Translations under genes and position numbers: made by a program
IMG/VR virus record: IMGVR_UViG_3300031566_000394
Location: 1 to 22,645 of that record
Source of the DNA: a virus
Direction: 5' to 3' (one strand)
DNA length: 22,645 bases
The notes under the pieces: generated by a model
What the model was told of the DNA's origin: nothing
The model's input: the letters and a program-made list of their open reading frames with translations, nothing else
Database searches by the model: none
Part shown: positions 16,528-22,645 of the stretch, piece after piece
Layout: each line of letters begins with the position of its first letter
How positions within the stretch are numbered: the first letter of the stretch is position 1

Positions 16528-17357
16528 CAGCCGGTGTAGGTCCTGATGTTGCGGGGCTTGTCTGCCCGGTGGGCGCGAGCGCGCCGCTTCAACTTGGAAG
16601 GATTGACCGACTGCAGCCACATGTCAACCTCGTAGATGCCAGTCTGGAAGTTGTCGATGAACTCCAACGGATCGGCGAATGCCATCTCCACGCCCTGGCG
16701 CGTGATGTTCTTGAGGCGCTGAGGGAGGCACGACTCGCCGCCGCACCGATTGAGGGCGATCTGGCAAGCGAAGATCGAAGCAGCAATGCGTCCATCGAGA
16801 GGGACGGGCTTCCCGTAGGAGTAGGTGATGGTGAAGGTCTGGGGGTCACCAACGTCACCAGCGATGTTGGACTGGCACGGCCAATCCTGACCATCGAGAC
16901 GCACGATGCGTCGATACGCCTGGATGCCCATGGCGTCGAGAGGGACCACCTCGCCGTCGATGACGACCTCGATGATCTCGTTCACGGTTGAGGGCAGATC
17001 GACGTGAGGGAGGCAGCAGGTGTTGCAGTAGCGGCCGCAGTTGATGAAGCCGTCGCCCGTCCCGTTGGTCATCGGCCATGCCGGATAGTTGTGCCACGCC
17101 CACCACCAGTCGTTGCCGAGAGCAGATGCCGCTCCTCCGCAGCCGCAACCACAGCCGCAGTTCTCTCCGCGGCAGGCCCAGACGGTGCGCTCACACACGC
17201 CAGGGAACTGGCGCCCCGAGAGTCGGAACAAGATGGCCGAGGCGAAGGTGATGGCCGCGGTCAGGTCGTACAGCGGGTCCAGACCCGCGCAGCACTCTTG
17301 GACCTCCTCAGGGGTGGTCCAAGGCTCGCATGGAACTTGAACAGGTGGAGCGGCCAT
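16527..17357 (-). CDS. Head-tail adaptor protein, Cys-rich
   Basis: A 276-aa protein starting at ATG 17357, with GAGGTG about 5 bases upstream. It resembles actinophage head-to-tail adaptors: an N-terminal helical segment (PWTTPEEVQECCAGLDPLYD, AAITFASAILFRLSGRQFPG), a CERTVWACRG strand, a middle beta region (LPSTVNEIIEVVIDGEVV, YRRIVRLDGQDWPCQ), a YSYGKPVP turn, a helix with AASIFACQIALNRCGGESC, and a C-terminal DPLEFIDNFQTGIYEVDMWL segment. It has 17 cysteines by my count, four of them in a CGCGCGC run at about 69-75. Adaptors of this type dock on the portal and receive the tail. No Zn site can be asserted from sequence alone. Confidence 0.75.
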   Translation of the reverse strand: MAAPPVQVPCEPWTTPEEVQECCAGLDPLYDLTAAITFASAILFRLSGRQFPGVCERTVWACRGENCGCGCGCGGAASALGNDWWWAWHNYPAWPMTNGTGDGFINCGRYCNTCCLPHVDLPSTVNEIIEVVIDGEVVPLDAMGIQAYRRIVRLDGQDWPCQSNIAGDVGDPQTFTITYSYGKPVPLDGRIAASIFACQIALNRCGGESCLPQRLKNITRQGVEMAFADPLEFIDNFQTGIYEVDMWLQSVNPSKLKRRARAHRADKPRNIRTYTG

Positions 17358-17376
17358 CCGGCACCTCGGTGTGAGT

Positions 17377-17931
17377 CTACGCCTTCACCGAGTCTACCTT
17401 GGCAGCCTTGGCTGCTCGGGCAACGGCCATGCGATCCCTGAGGACCGCCTTCTCCGCCTCGGTCAGCGGGCGGCGCTTTCGGGGCGCCTTGTGGCGCACC
17501 TTCTTCGCCTTGTAGGACTCCTTGAGGCCCTTCCCGGCCTCGACGCCCATCTCGTGGGTCACGAGTTCGAGCAGGGTCGCGGCGAACTGCCAGCCGTGGG
17601 CGGCCACGTCGCGAACCCCGTGGGCCTCGTCGGCGCAGTGGTGGGCGACCTCATGGAGTACCACGGACTTGGACCGGCTCCACCGGGGCATCTTGATGAT
17701 GCGCTGTGCCCAATCGGTGGTAGCGCAGGCCCGGCTGCGCCCACGGCCGTCACGCACCTCGATGCCTCCACCAGCCGTGCGGGGCCAGCGACGACGGAAC
17801 CACGCGCTTGCGACCAACTTGTCCACATACACCTGCATCTCCGCCACCGTCTCGTACCGAGGCCCGCGGCGCTGCAGGAAGTTCTCTGCGTTGTAGACCT
17901 TCTGCCGTTGAGTGTCCCGCGCTCGGGCCAT
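17377..17931 (-). CDS. TIGR04338-like zinc metallohydrolase (HEXXH)
   Basis: A 184-aa protein. I chose ATG 17931 (MARARDTQRQKVYNAENFL): an AAAGGGG Shine-Dalgarno precedes it and RD.QR.KVY.AE is the usual N-terminus of the family. The motif VVLHEVAHHCADE (about residue 100) is HEXXH zinc-binding and catalytic. AAHGWQFAATLLELV follows about 20 residues later and may supply the third ligand. The C-terminus is basic (KAKKVRHKAPRKRRP), which could contact DNA or another polyanion. The match is to the putative metallohydrolase family typified by mycobacterial Rv0185, whose substrate I do not know. It sits among virion genes downstream of a candidate promoter, so an accessory role is more likely than a structural one. 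It could instead be packaged or act in maturation. Confidence 0.8.
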   Translation of the reverse strand: MARARDTQRQKVYNAENFLQRRGPRYETVAEMQVYVDKLVASAWFRRRWPRTAGGGIEVRDGRGRSRACATTDWAQRIIKMPRWSRSKSVVLHEVAHHCADEAHGVRDVAAHGWQFAATLLELVTHEMGVEAGKGLKESYKAKKVRHKAPRKRRPLTEAEKAVLRDRMAVARAAKAAKVDSVKA

Positions 17932-17962
17932 GGTGGTCCCCTTTCTGTCATGTCGGAAACCT

Positions 17963-17989
17963 ATTGTACCATGGGGGTGTGACGCGCAA
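17963..17989 (-). promoter_or_regulatory. Candidate promoter for the metallohydrolase
   Basis: Minus-strand TACAAT (17968-17963) with TTGCGC (17989-17984) 15 bases upstream. The leader of about 25 bases contains AAAGGGG. The -35 touches the foot of the hairpin just upstream. Confidence 0.4.
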
Positions 17990-18018
17990 GAGGGGCGCCC
18001 CCGAAGGGACGCCCCTCT
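17989..18018 (-). terminator. Hairpin terminator after the HNH gene
   Basis: A 9-bp perfect stem (AGAGGGGCG with CGCCCCTCT) extended by about three more GC pairs around a short loop, 43 bases beyond the HNH stop. There is no T-run after it, which is common in high-GC hosts. Confidence 0.6.
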
Positions 18019-18060
18019 CAAGGCCCTGGGATTCATCCAGGGGTCCTAAGGTGCACGACC

Positions 18061-18558
18061 TCAGGCTACTGCCATCCACTCCTCCCAGGCGGGGTCCATG
18101 GACCCCACGATGAGGATGATGCGCCGGTTGCCCTCTGGCTCGACGGGCTGGAACCTCATCTTCCAACCCATCTCCTCGGGCGTGCGGTTGTCCTTGATCT
18201 GGTTGCAGTCGTAGCAGCACGCCACCACGTTCTTCCACGAGTGCTGACCGCCACGACTCCGAGGGATGATGTGGTCCATCGTGGAGGCGCGGTCACCGCA
18301 GTAGCAGCACTCGTGGTCGTCGCGCTGCAGGATGGTCTTGCGACTCAGGTACGCCTTGCGGAAGCGCGGGATGTTGACGTAGCGCACCAGCCGGATGACC
18401 GCCGGGGCATCGAGGGAGAACGAGGCCGACCGCACGGCGCGGTCGCGCGCCGAGATGACCTCGGCCTTCTCGGCCAAGACCAGCACAACGGCGCGCTTGA
18501 GCGAGACGACACAGATCGGCTCGAAAGTAGCGTTGAGAAGTAGCACTCGTTCAGACAT
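18061..18558 (-). CDS. HNH endonuclease
   Basis: A 165-aa protein starting at ATG 18558. The N-terminus (SERVLLLNATFEPICVVSL) and a KRAVVLVLAEKAEV segment match a large actinobacterial HNH family. The HNH core is complete: CCYCGDRAS, then MDHIIPRSRGG with the catalytic DH pair, HSWKNVVACCYDCN, and a NR ending. The two CXXC pairs form the usual structural zinc site. It probably cuts DNA. It could be a homing-type free-standing endonuclease or have a packaging role, but packaging HNH proteins usually lie beside terminase, not in the tail genes. Hairpins lie on both sides. No Shine-Dalgarno is seen, and the -10 is so near the ATG that a leaderless mRNA is possible. Confidence 0.9.
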   Translation of the reverse strand: MSERVLLLNATFEPICVVSLKRAVVLVLAEKAEVISARDRAVRSASFSLDAPAVIRLVRYVNIPRFRKAYLSRKTILQRDDHECCYCGDRASTMDHIIPRSRGGQHSWKNVVACCYDCNQIKDNRTPEEMGWKMRFQPVEPEGNRRIILIVGSMDPAWEEWMAVA

Positions 18559-18565
18559 AGCACTG

Positions 18566-18571
18566 ATCGTA
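18566..18571 (-). promoter_or_regulatory. Candidate -10 box (TACGAT) for a leaderless HNH mRNA
   Basis: TACGAT (18571-18566, overlapping TATACG) ends 7 bases before the HNH ATG. Transcription would begin almost at the start codon. No Shine-Dalgarno or clear -35 is present. Leaderless genes are common in actinobacteria. Confidence 0.35.
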
Positions 18572-18609
18572 TATCAGAGGTGTGACGGTAAGGGAAGGGG
18601 AAACGCGAA

Positions 18610-18635
18610 GGACCCCCCGCCGAAGCAGGGGGTCC
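18610..18635 (-). terminator. Hairpin terminator after tail-tube gene 2
   Basis: An 8-bp perfect stem (GGACCCCC with GGGGGTCC), three inner pairs including one G-U, and a C(TTCG)G loop on the minus strand. It lies 29 bases beyond the stop and is followed by a T/C-rich stretch. A UUCG tetraloop with this stem is a strong terminator form. Confidence 0.75.
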
Positions 18636-18664
18636 ATCGGGATCGGTCTTGCGTCAGGGTTGGC

Positions 18665-19474
18665 TCAGGAGGACGCCGCCGTGACCGGGACGTAGCCGCA
18701 GTCATCGATCGGGTCCGGCAGAGCGCCGACGCACTTCCAAGCCAGGGGACCGCCCGCCTGGATCGCAGCCTGATCGGCCAGGGTCCAGGGATCAGCCGTC
18801 ACCTGCGGGGGCAGGTTCGGGTTCGGGTTGCCCGGAGCCGGACCCGTGGGCTTGCCGGTGGGGTCGCCACCGCCGGGGACGTAGGACGGGAAGGTGCCAT
18901 CGGGGTACGACGGGAACCACAGTGGGTTGTTCTCGGCGTAGCCCATCACGGTGATCTCAAGGGGACCGTTGGAGAAGTTGAGTCCTCCACTGATCTCCCA
19001 ATTGATCGAGCGAGGCAGAACCCAATGGATGTAGAGGTTCTGCGTGGCGCCGTCCACCGTGCACTGACCCTTGTCGGCGTTCTTGGACCAGAACTCCAAC
19101 TGCTTCGACTGCTCGCACGCGGCGTCCTTGGACTCCCGCATGACTGCGCCGTTGAAGCCGCCAGCGCCATCGGAGAGCAGAGTCGCGCCGGTCAGCATCT
19201 CGATCACGGGGAGCGGGATGCCACACAACTTCAACTCGATCTCGAAGCCCTTGAGGCGATCGCAGTCCTTGTCACGGATGCAGATGTCGCCGCAGCCGTT
19301 CTTGGTGGTGATGTCCTCGCCCGACTCCACGTCCGGCGAGAGGTTCAACTCCATGAACCCAGCGCTCTGGATGCGGCTGTTCGGAACGAGTGGATCGAGT
19401 GCGATGTCGCACTCGTCCTGGCGCGTGATCCGCATGGCACACGCCTTGATGGACTTGGGGCAGCAGATTGCCAT
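18665..19474 (-). CDS. Major tail (tube) protein, paralogue B
   Basis: A 269-aa protein. ATG 19474 has AGGAGG upstream, as expected for a highly made protein. The N-terminus MAICCPKSIKACAMRITRQ is nearly the same as in the paralogue at 20098-20901; the two are roughly 60% identical by eye along their length. Shared blocks include PNSRIQSAGFMEL, CGDICI, CDRLKGFEIELKLCG, GATLL, NWEISGGLNF, GYAENNP and SYVPGGGDP. The C-terminus has a Gly/Pro-rich linker, then ADPWTLADQA and KCVGALPDPIDDCGY. The beta-rich body, two copies and strong initiation site fit a tail tube subunit. I identify it by context, not by a family motif; a decoration protein is possible. Confidence 0.65.
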   Translation of the reverse strand: MAICCPKSIKACAMRITRQDECDIALDPLVPNSRIQSAGFMELNLSPDVESGEDITTKNGCGDICIRDKDCDRLKGFEIELKLCGIPLPVIEMLTGATLLSDGAGGFNGAVMRESKDAACEQSKQLEFWSKNADKGQCTVDGATQNLYIHWVLPRSINWEISGGLNFSNGPLEITVMGYAENNPLWFPSYPDGTFPSYVPGGGDPTGKPTGPAPGNPNPNLPPQVTADPWTLADQAAIQAGGPLAWKCVGALPDPIDDCGYVPVTAASS

Positions 19475-19510
19475 GTTGTCTTGCCTCCTGTGGCTTGACC
19501 GATCACCGCC

Positions 19511-19516
19511 ATTGTA
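19511..19516 (-). promoter_or_regulatory. Candidate -10 box (TACAAT) for tail-tube paralogue B
   Basis: Minus-strand TACAAT (19516-19511) lies in the 66-base gap, 36 bases before the ATG. No -35 is convincing. AGGAGG in the leader would give strong initiation. Confidence 0.4.
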
Positions 19517-19540
19517 TGTCGGCGGCCCTTGCGGGTGTGT

Positions 19541-19843
19541 CTATGCTCCTCGCAACTTGCGGAGGAGAGTCTTGCGTGCCTTGCCTGCGACCTCTGCTTC
19601 CAGGGCGTAGGCGAGGCGGTCAGGGTCGTCACCGACCCACTTGAGGACCTCCTTGGTGTTCATCTCGGAGATGTCCTCACTGATGCCGGGGGCCTCGGTG
19701 GCCTCGGGAGCGTCCACAACGACGACCTCCTCGACCTCCTCGATCTCCTCGACTACAGACTCGGGTGCAACCGTGGGCGCGGGTACGGCCTGAACTTCCT
19801 CAGGCTCACGGTTGACTGCGGGAAAACGGCTGTAGCGACCCAT
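19541..19843 (-). CDS. Small acidic protein, hypothetical
   Basis: A 100-aa protein starting at ATG 19843, with GAGG about 6 bases upstream and only 9 bases after the preceding stop. Residues 10-55 are Pro/Glu/Val-rich and acidic (APESVVEEIEEVEEVVVV), probably disordered. Residues 60-100 form a compact helical segment, NTKEVLKWVGDDPDRLAYAL and then AGKARKTLLRKLRGA. A VLxWVGDDPxRxxxAL motif of this kind occurs in small phage proteins of unassigned function. It lies between the two tube paralogues, so a scaffold or tube-associated role is possible but not shown. Confidence 0.7.
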   Translation of the reverse strand: MGRYSRFPAVNREPEEVQAVPAPTVAPESVVEEIEEVEEVVVVDAPEATEAPGISEDISEMNTKEVLKWVGDDPDRLAYALEAEVAGKARKTLLRKLRGA

Positions 19844-19852
19844 GTCGTCCTC

Positions 19853-20098
19853 TTAGCGTTCGATGGCCCGGTAGGCAAGAACGTCGCCGTCCTCGCCACC
19901 TTGGCGTACTTCCACCATAGTCGATTCTGGTGCCAGGCTAAGGTTTACCGAGTAGCGCGTGTTGCCATCGAGTTCGATGGTCGCCTCGGGCACCACCCCC
20001 GAGACGTGGAACGGCTCGCGATGCCCGGATCGGTTCGCCAGCAGCACCTCGATGCTGCCGTCGTCGTTGGAACGCAGGGCGGCTTCCAGGCGGCCCAC
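19853..20098 (-). CDS. Small beta-rich protein, hypothetical
   Basis: An 81-aa protein. GTG 20098 overlaps the TAG stop of tail-tube paralogue A (TAGTG), so the start is set by coupling. The longer frame upstream lies inside the tube gene. The sequence alternates polar and hydrophobic residues (GSIEVLLANRSG, FHVSGVVPEATIELDG, YSVNLSLAPESTMVEV), so it should be mostly beta strand. It has no Cys, unlike its neighbours. I do not recognise it. Confidence 0.65.
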   Translation of the reverse strand: MGRLEAALRSNDDGSIEVLLANRSGHREPFHVSGVVPEATIELDGNTRYSVNLSLAPESTMVEVRQGGEDGDVLAYRAIER

Positions 20099-20901
20099 TA
20101 GTTCACCACCAGGGGAGCGTCGGACGGGGCGTAGGCGCAGTCGTCCAGGGGGGAGGGGAGCGCCCCCACGCACTTCCACACGAGCGGTCCGGCCGACTGG
20201 ATCACGGCCTGATCGGCCACGCTCCACGGATCGGCGGCGATGCCGTCGGGGAGCGTCGGCGGCGGGGGTCCGGTCGGGAACCCGGCGGGGTCGCCGCCGC
20301 CCGGAACGTAGGATGCGAAATCCGCACCAGGGTACGAGGGGTAGAAGTTGGGGTTGTTCTCGGCGTAGCCCGACAGCGTGAACTCAAGGGGTCCGCTGTT
20401 GAAGTTGAGGCCCCCAGAGACCTCCCACTTGAGGGTGCGCGGGAGCAACCAGTGAATCCACAGGTTGGTGGGGGTGCCATTGGCATCGCAAGACCCCTTC
20501 TCCGCGTTCTTGGTCCACAACTCCAACATCTTGTTGTCGGAGCAGTAGATGCTCTTGGTCTCCCTCAGGGCGCCACCAACGAAGTTCCCCGACCCGTCGT
20601 CAAGAAGCGTGGCGCCAATGAGCATCTCAAGAACGGTGAGCGGGACCCCGCAGACCCTCAGTTCGATGTTGAAGCCCTTGAGTCGGTCGCAGCCGCGATC
20701 GGTGATGCAGATGTCGCCACACTGGTTGGCGATCTCCAACACATCGCCCTGGCTGATGTCGGGGGCGAGGGCCAACTCCATGAACCCGGCAGTCTGAATG
20801 CGCGAGTTGGGGGTCAATGGATCGAGAGGCACATCAGAGGCGCCCAGGCGCGTGATGCGAAGGGCACATGCCTTGATCGACTTGGGGCAACAGATTGCCA
20901 T
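20098..20901 (-). CDS. Major tail (tube) protein, paralogue A
   Basis: A 267-aa protein. I chose ATG 20901 (MAICCPKSIKACALRITRL): it has a strong AGGAGG 7 bases upstream and the same N-terminus as paralogue B. The longer frame upstream lies inside the preceding gene. Conserved blocks are PNSRIQTAGFMEL, CGDICITDRGCDRLKGF, GATLLDDGSG, KWEVSGGLNF, GYAENNP, SYVPGGGDP and KCVGALPSPLDDCAY. The middle (residues 110-140) and the Pro-rich linker before ADPWSVADQA differ most. It is the first of the two tube-like genes transcribed. The role is inferred from duplication, beta-rich sequence and context. Confidence 0.65.
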   Translation of the reverse strand: MAICCPKSIKACALRITRLGASDVPLDPLTPNSRIQTAGFMELALAPDISQGDVLEIANQCGDICITDRGCDRLKGFNIELRVCGVPLTVLEMLIGATLLDDGSGNFVGGALRETKSIYCSDNKMLELWTKNAEKGSCDANGTPTNLWIHWLLPRTLKWEVSGGLNFNSGPLEFTLSGYAENNPNFYPSYPGADFASYVPGGGDPAGFPTGPPPPTLPDGIAADPWSVADQAVIQSAGPLVWKCVGALPSPLDDCAYAPSDAPLVVN

Positions 20902-20921
20902 GGTGGCCTCCTGTCCCCAGG

Positions 20922-21503
20922 TTAGGTCATCATCGGGACGAACTCGCCACCGGAGTAGCGGGTCACCCACTCGATGAACAGCGCCTCGGTAGCGTCCCAC
21001 GGAGCGCCGCCAGCCGGAGCGTAGGTGGTGTTCCACTCGGAGTCGGCGAGAACCGGAAGCGACCCAGCGTCGAGAGCCTCCCACCACAGCGCCGGGCACT
21101 GTGGGTTAGCCGCGAGGGTACCCGTAGTAGCGTCGGCGTAGATGTGGACCTGCGTCTGCTCGTCGGGACGGAAGCGCCCGGAGATCATCGACAGCGTGAG
21201 GAACTGCTGCAGGACCGCCTGCTTCAACGGGTTGTCGGCGATGTCTGTGAGGAGCAGGGTGATGATGCCCTCGCTGGTCCACTCCATCTCGCCGCCAGCC
21301 AGGAGCATCTGCATGGTGATGCCAGGAGCGTTGATCGGATCGACCTCGGAGGTGTCATCGAGGTAGGTCATCACGAAGTCGGTGATGTCCGACGCGTCGC
21401 CGTGGTCGATGGTCGCGCCGATCGCGGTGAGGGTGAGCGAGCCGTTGTCGCGCGCCTCGGTGCGGAAGAACGAACGCTGAACCTGGCTGATGTCGTCAAT
21501 CAT
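20922..21503 (-). CDS. Phage structural protein of unknown role
   Basis: A 193-aa protein. ATG 21503 (MIDDISQVQRSFFRTEAR) overlaps the previous stop (TGATG), with GGAGGAG just upstream. A longer in-frame start at 21836 is rejected because it would overlap the 101-aa gene entirely. The sequence has no Cys-rich segment (one Cys, NPQCPALWWEAL), a central helix (LKQAVLQQFLTLSMIS) and a C-terminal segment of aromatic and acidic residues (LFIEWVTRYSGGEFVP). I do not recognise it. Its position just before the tube genes suggests a head or neck structural role. Confidence 0.6.
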   Translation of the reverse strand: MIDDISQVQRSFFRTEARDNGSLTLTAIGATIDHGDASDITDFVMTYLDDTSEVDPINAPGITMQMLLAGGEMEWTSEGIITLLLTDIADNPLKQAVLQQFLTLSMISGRFRPDEQTQVHIYADATTGTLAANPQCPALWWEALDAGSLPVLADSEWNTTYAPAGGAPWDATEALFIEWVTRYSGGEFVPMMT

Positions 21504-21821
21504 CAGAACTCCTCCACGATCACAACATCGTTGTTGCCCGCACGCGTCTTGACGGTCATGGACTCGCAGGTCCAGCCGTCGGGCGCTTCGATGACGTACT
21601 TGCCCGAGCCGTAGCCGCCGCGGATCGGCGTGCCGTCGAGAGTGGGTCGGGCGCGCTCGGGACCGCCGTCGGGACTGTGGACGTAGACGGTGACCTTGCG
21701 GGCCTCGGCCGAAGTCGAGTGAGTCACGTTGTTGCCAACGAGAGCGGTAGTCACGGGAGCCGGACGAGGGGTTCCGCCAGAGCCGGTTTCTGCGGGGAGA
21801 TGAGACATCAGAACTCCTCCA
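21501..21821 (-). repeat. Duplicated gene-junction sequence
   Basis: The 16-base minus-strand sequence TGGAGGAGTTCTGATG occurs at 21821-21806 and at 21516-21501. Each copy encodes the EEF end of one gene, its TGA stop, the Shine-Dalgarno and the ATG of the next. Confidence 0.8.
21503..21808 (-). CDS. Small structural protein with EEF C-terminal domain
   Basis: A 101-aa protein. ATG 21808 overlaps the stop of the edge gene (TGATG), with GGAGGAG 5-6 bases upstream inside that gene's last codons. Residues 35-101 (ARKVTVYVHSPDGG, GKYVIEAPDGWTCES, MTVKTRAGNNDVVIVEEF) resemble the last 80 residues of the edge protein in order and pattern: a NAR/EAR-V-V opening, a central Gly-rich loop, and an N-D-(A/V)-x-(I)-(L/V)-EEF end. 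It looks like a free copy of that domain. A capsid decoration or fibre-attachment role is a guess. Confidence 0.6.
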   Translation of the reverse strand: MSHLPAETGSGGTPRPAPVTTALVGNNVTHSTSAEARKVTVYVHSPDGGPERARPTLDGTPIRGGYGSGKYVIEAPDGWTCESMTVKTRAGNNDVVIVEEF

Positions 21822-22645
21822 AGATGCCAGCGTCATCGCTGTTCTGGTTCGTCCGCAGCGAGATCGTGTAGCCCAAGACCGTTGAGGTGGTCAAGGTCCC
21901 GAACTCGATCAGCCCGACGTTGTTGGGCAGAGCGGTGAACGGACCACCAGCGATTGACAGCGACGCCCGGTTACCGAGCGACGCCGCAGTAGAAGTCCAG
22001 AACACCTGCACGCGGCGGGCGTTGGCGCTGGTGGTGTACGAAGATCCAACACTCGGGAAGGCACCGAAGATCCGGGTGTAGATGGGATCGCCGCCGTAGC
22101 CGGACTGCACGCCGTCCTGCGTCGCCTGACCGCAAGTAACGACCGTGCCGGTGATGACGTAGGGACCGCCAGCAAGGTCGAGATCGACCGGAGCGCCGGG
22201 GGTGCCGTCGCACGCAATCGGGTAGACCCGGATGAACCGAACGATCGCCCCGCCAACCTGCACGTCACAGAGGATCTGGACGGCCTGCGAGTCACAGTCG
22301 CTCGTTGTGATGTCCACTTCGATCGGGCTGCCGGTCGGGTTGCTGACCTCCACTGGACCCTGGTCGTCCGCCTCGCACTTCCGCACGGTGCCCGAAGGGG
22401 CATAGGCCACGCCGTCCAAGTCGAGATCGGCGGTGGACTGCAGCGTGCCGTTCGGGTTCCAGCGGTAACGACGCAAGAAGGGGACGACGGTGCCGCCGCC
22501 CTGGTCATCGCAGAGGATGTCCTGTTCGATGTCGCGAGGGCGCGCCGCACGGACCGACACCTCGATCGGGCCGACCGGAGCGTAGGCCGTCGAGCCGTCA
22601 AGTTCGGTGTCGGTGAAGCCGACGAGATCGCCGTCGCAGTCGTAC
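21808..22645 (-). CDS. Repeat-built phage structural protein, 5' end outside window
   Basis: The frame is open to the right edge, so at least 279 codons are present and the true start is not seen; an internal GTG at 22560 is only a possible start. The sequence is modular: a partial unit (DGDLVGFTDTELDGSTAYAP), then LCDDQGGG...VVPFLRRYRW with DLDLDGVAYAPSGTVRKC, then LCDVQVGG with IVRFIRVYPI, DLDLAGGPYVITGTVVTC. Units are about 65-75 residues with C at both ends. This LCD...FLR.Y...DLDL.G.(A)Y.P.GTV..C pattern is frequent in phage fibre-like proteins. Residues in the last 90 positions form a separate domain ending in ILEEF, shared with the next gene. A head or collar fibre is one reading. Confidence 0.65.
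   Translation of the reverse strand, partial: YDCDGDLVGFTDTELDGSTAYAPVGPIEVSVRAARPRDIEQDILCDDQGGGTVVPFLRRYRWNPNGTLQSTADLDLDGVAYAPSGTVRKCEADDQGPVEVSNPTGSPIEVDITTSDCDSQAVQILCDVQVGGAIVRFIRVYPIACDGTPGAPVDLDLAGGPYVITGTVVTCGQATQDGVQSGYGGDPIYTRIFGAFPSVGSSYTTSANARRVQVFWTSTAASLGNRASLSIAGGPFTALPNNVGLIEFGTLTTSTVLGYTISLRTNQNSDDAGILEEF

Noticed and set aside
20098-21099. Longer start for tail-tube paralogue A
   Set aside because: The extra N-terminus lies inside the previous gene; the shared MAICCPKSIKAC start has a strong Shine-Dalgarno.
20922-21836. Longer start for the 193-aa gene
   Set aside because: It would overlap the whole 101-aa gene; the coupled ATG at 21503 with Shine-Dalgarno is a better start.

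Overview
The window is the tail half of the late structural operon of a long-tailed (siphovirus-type) phage or prophage. Every gene I accept is on the minus strand, so transcription runs from high to low coordinates, and both edges cut a gene. The DNA is GC-rich. An Actinomycetota host is likely by inference: the HNH nuclease has an N-terminus typical of actinobacteria, the metallohydrolase resembles the actinobacterial TIGR04338 family, and the surface-layer-type repeats are of the kind common in secreted actinobacterial proteins. No portal, terminase, capsid, lysis, integrase or replication genes are visible. They may lie outside the window.

Layout in transcription order. At 22645-20922 are a repeat-built protein cut by the edge, a small paralogue of its C-terminal domain, and an unrecognised 193-aa protein, joined by one-base TGATG overlaps. 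At 20901-18665 two paralogous tail-tube-like proteins (267 and 269 aa) flank two small genes. At 18558-17377 are an HNH nuclease and a TIGR04338-like zinc metallohydrolase, with hairpin terminators and candidate promoters in the gaps around them; they look like accessory (moron) genes inside the late operon. At 17357-15542 is the head-tail connector set: adaptor, connector and HK97 gp10-like protein. At 15488-14770 are tail assembly chaperones joined by a predicted -1 frameshift. At 14712-7894 is a 2272-aa tape measure protein with six 44-residue repeats and an M15-like peptidase domain. At 7894-1 is the tail tip: a giant distal-tail protein carrying S-layer-homology (SLH) repeats, a LamG-like protein, a hub protein, a small coiled-coil protein, and a receptor-binding fibre with a possible C1q-like head that runs off the edge.

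How the genes work together: the tube proteins polymerise around the tape measure, which the chaperones keep soluble. The connector set joins tail to head. The tip proteins (distal tail, hub, LamG, fibre) contact the host. The tape measure probably brings a peptidoglycan peptidase to the cell wall.

The most unusual points are: (1) an SLH array inserted into a loop of a repeated module of the distal-tail protein; (2) duplicated tail-tube genes; (3) a TACNNT hexamer, usually TACA(A/C)T, upstream of the start codon in all six intergenic gaps longer than 40 bases, which suggests several internal late promoters; (4) cysteine-rich structural proteins; (5) the HNH/metallohydrolase cassette.
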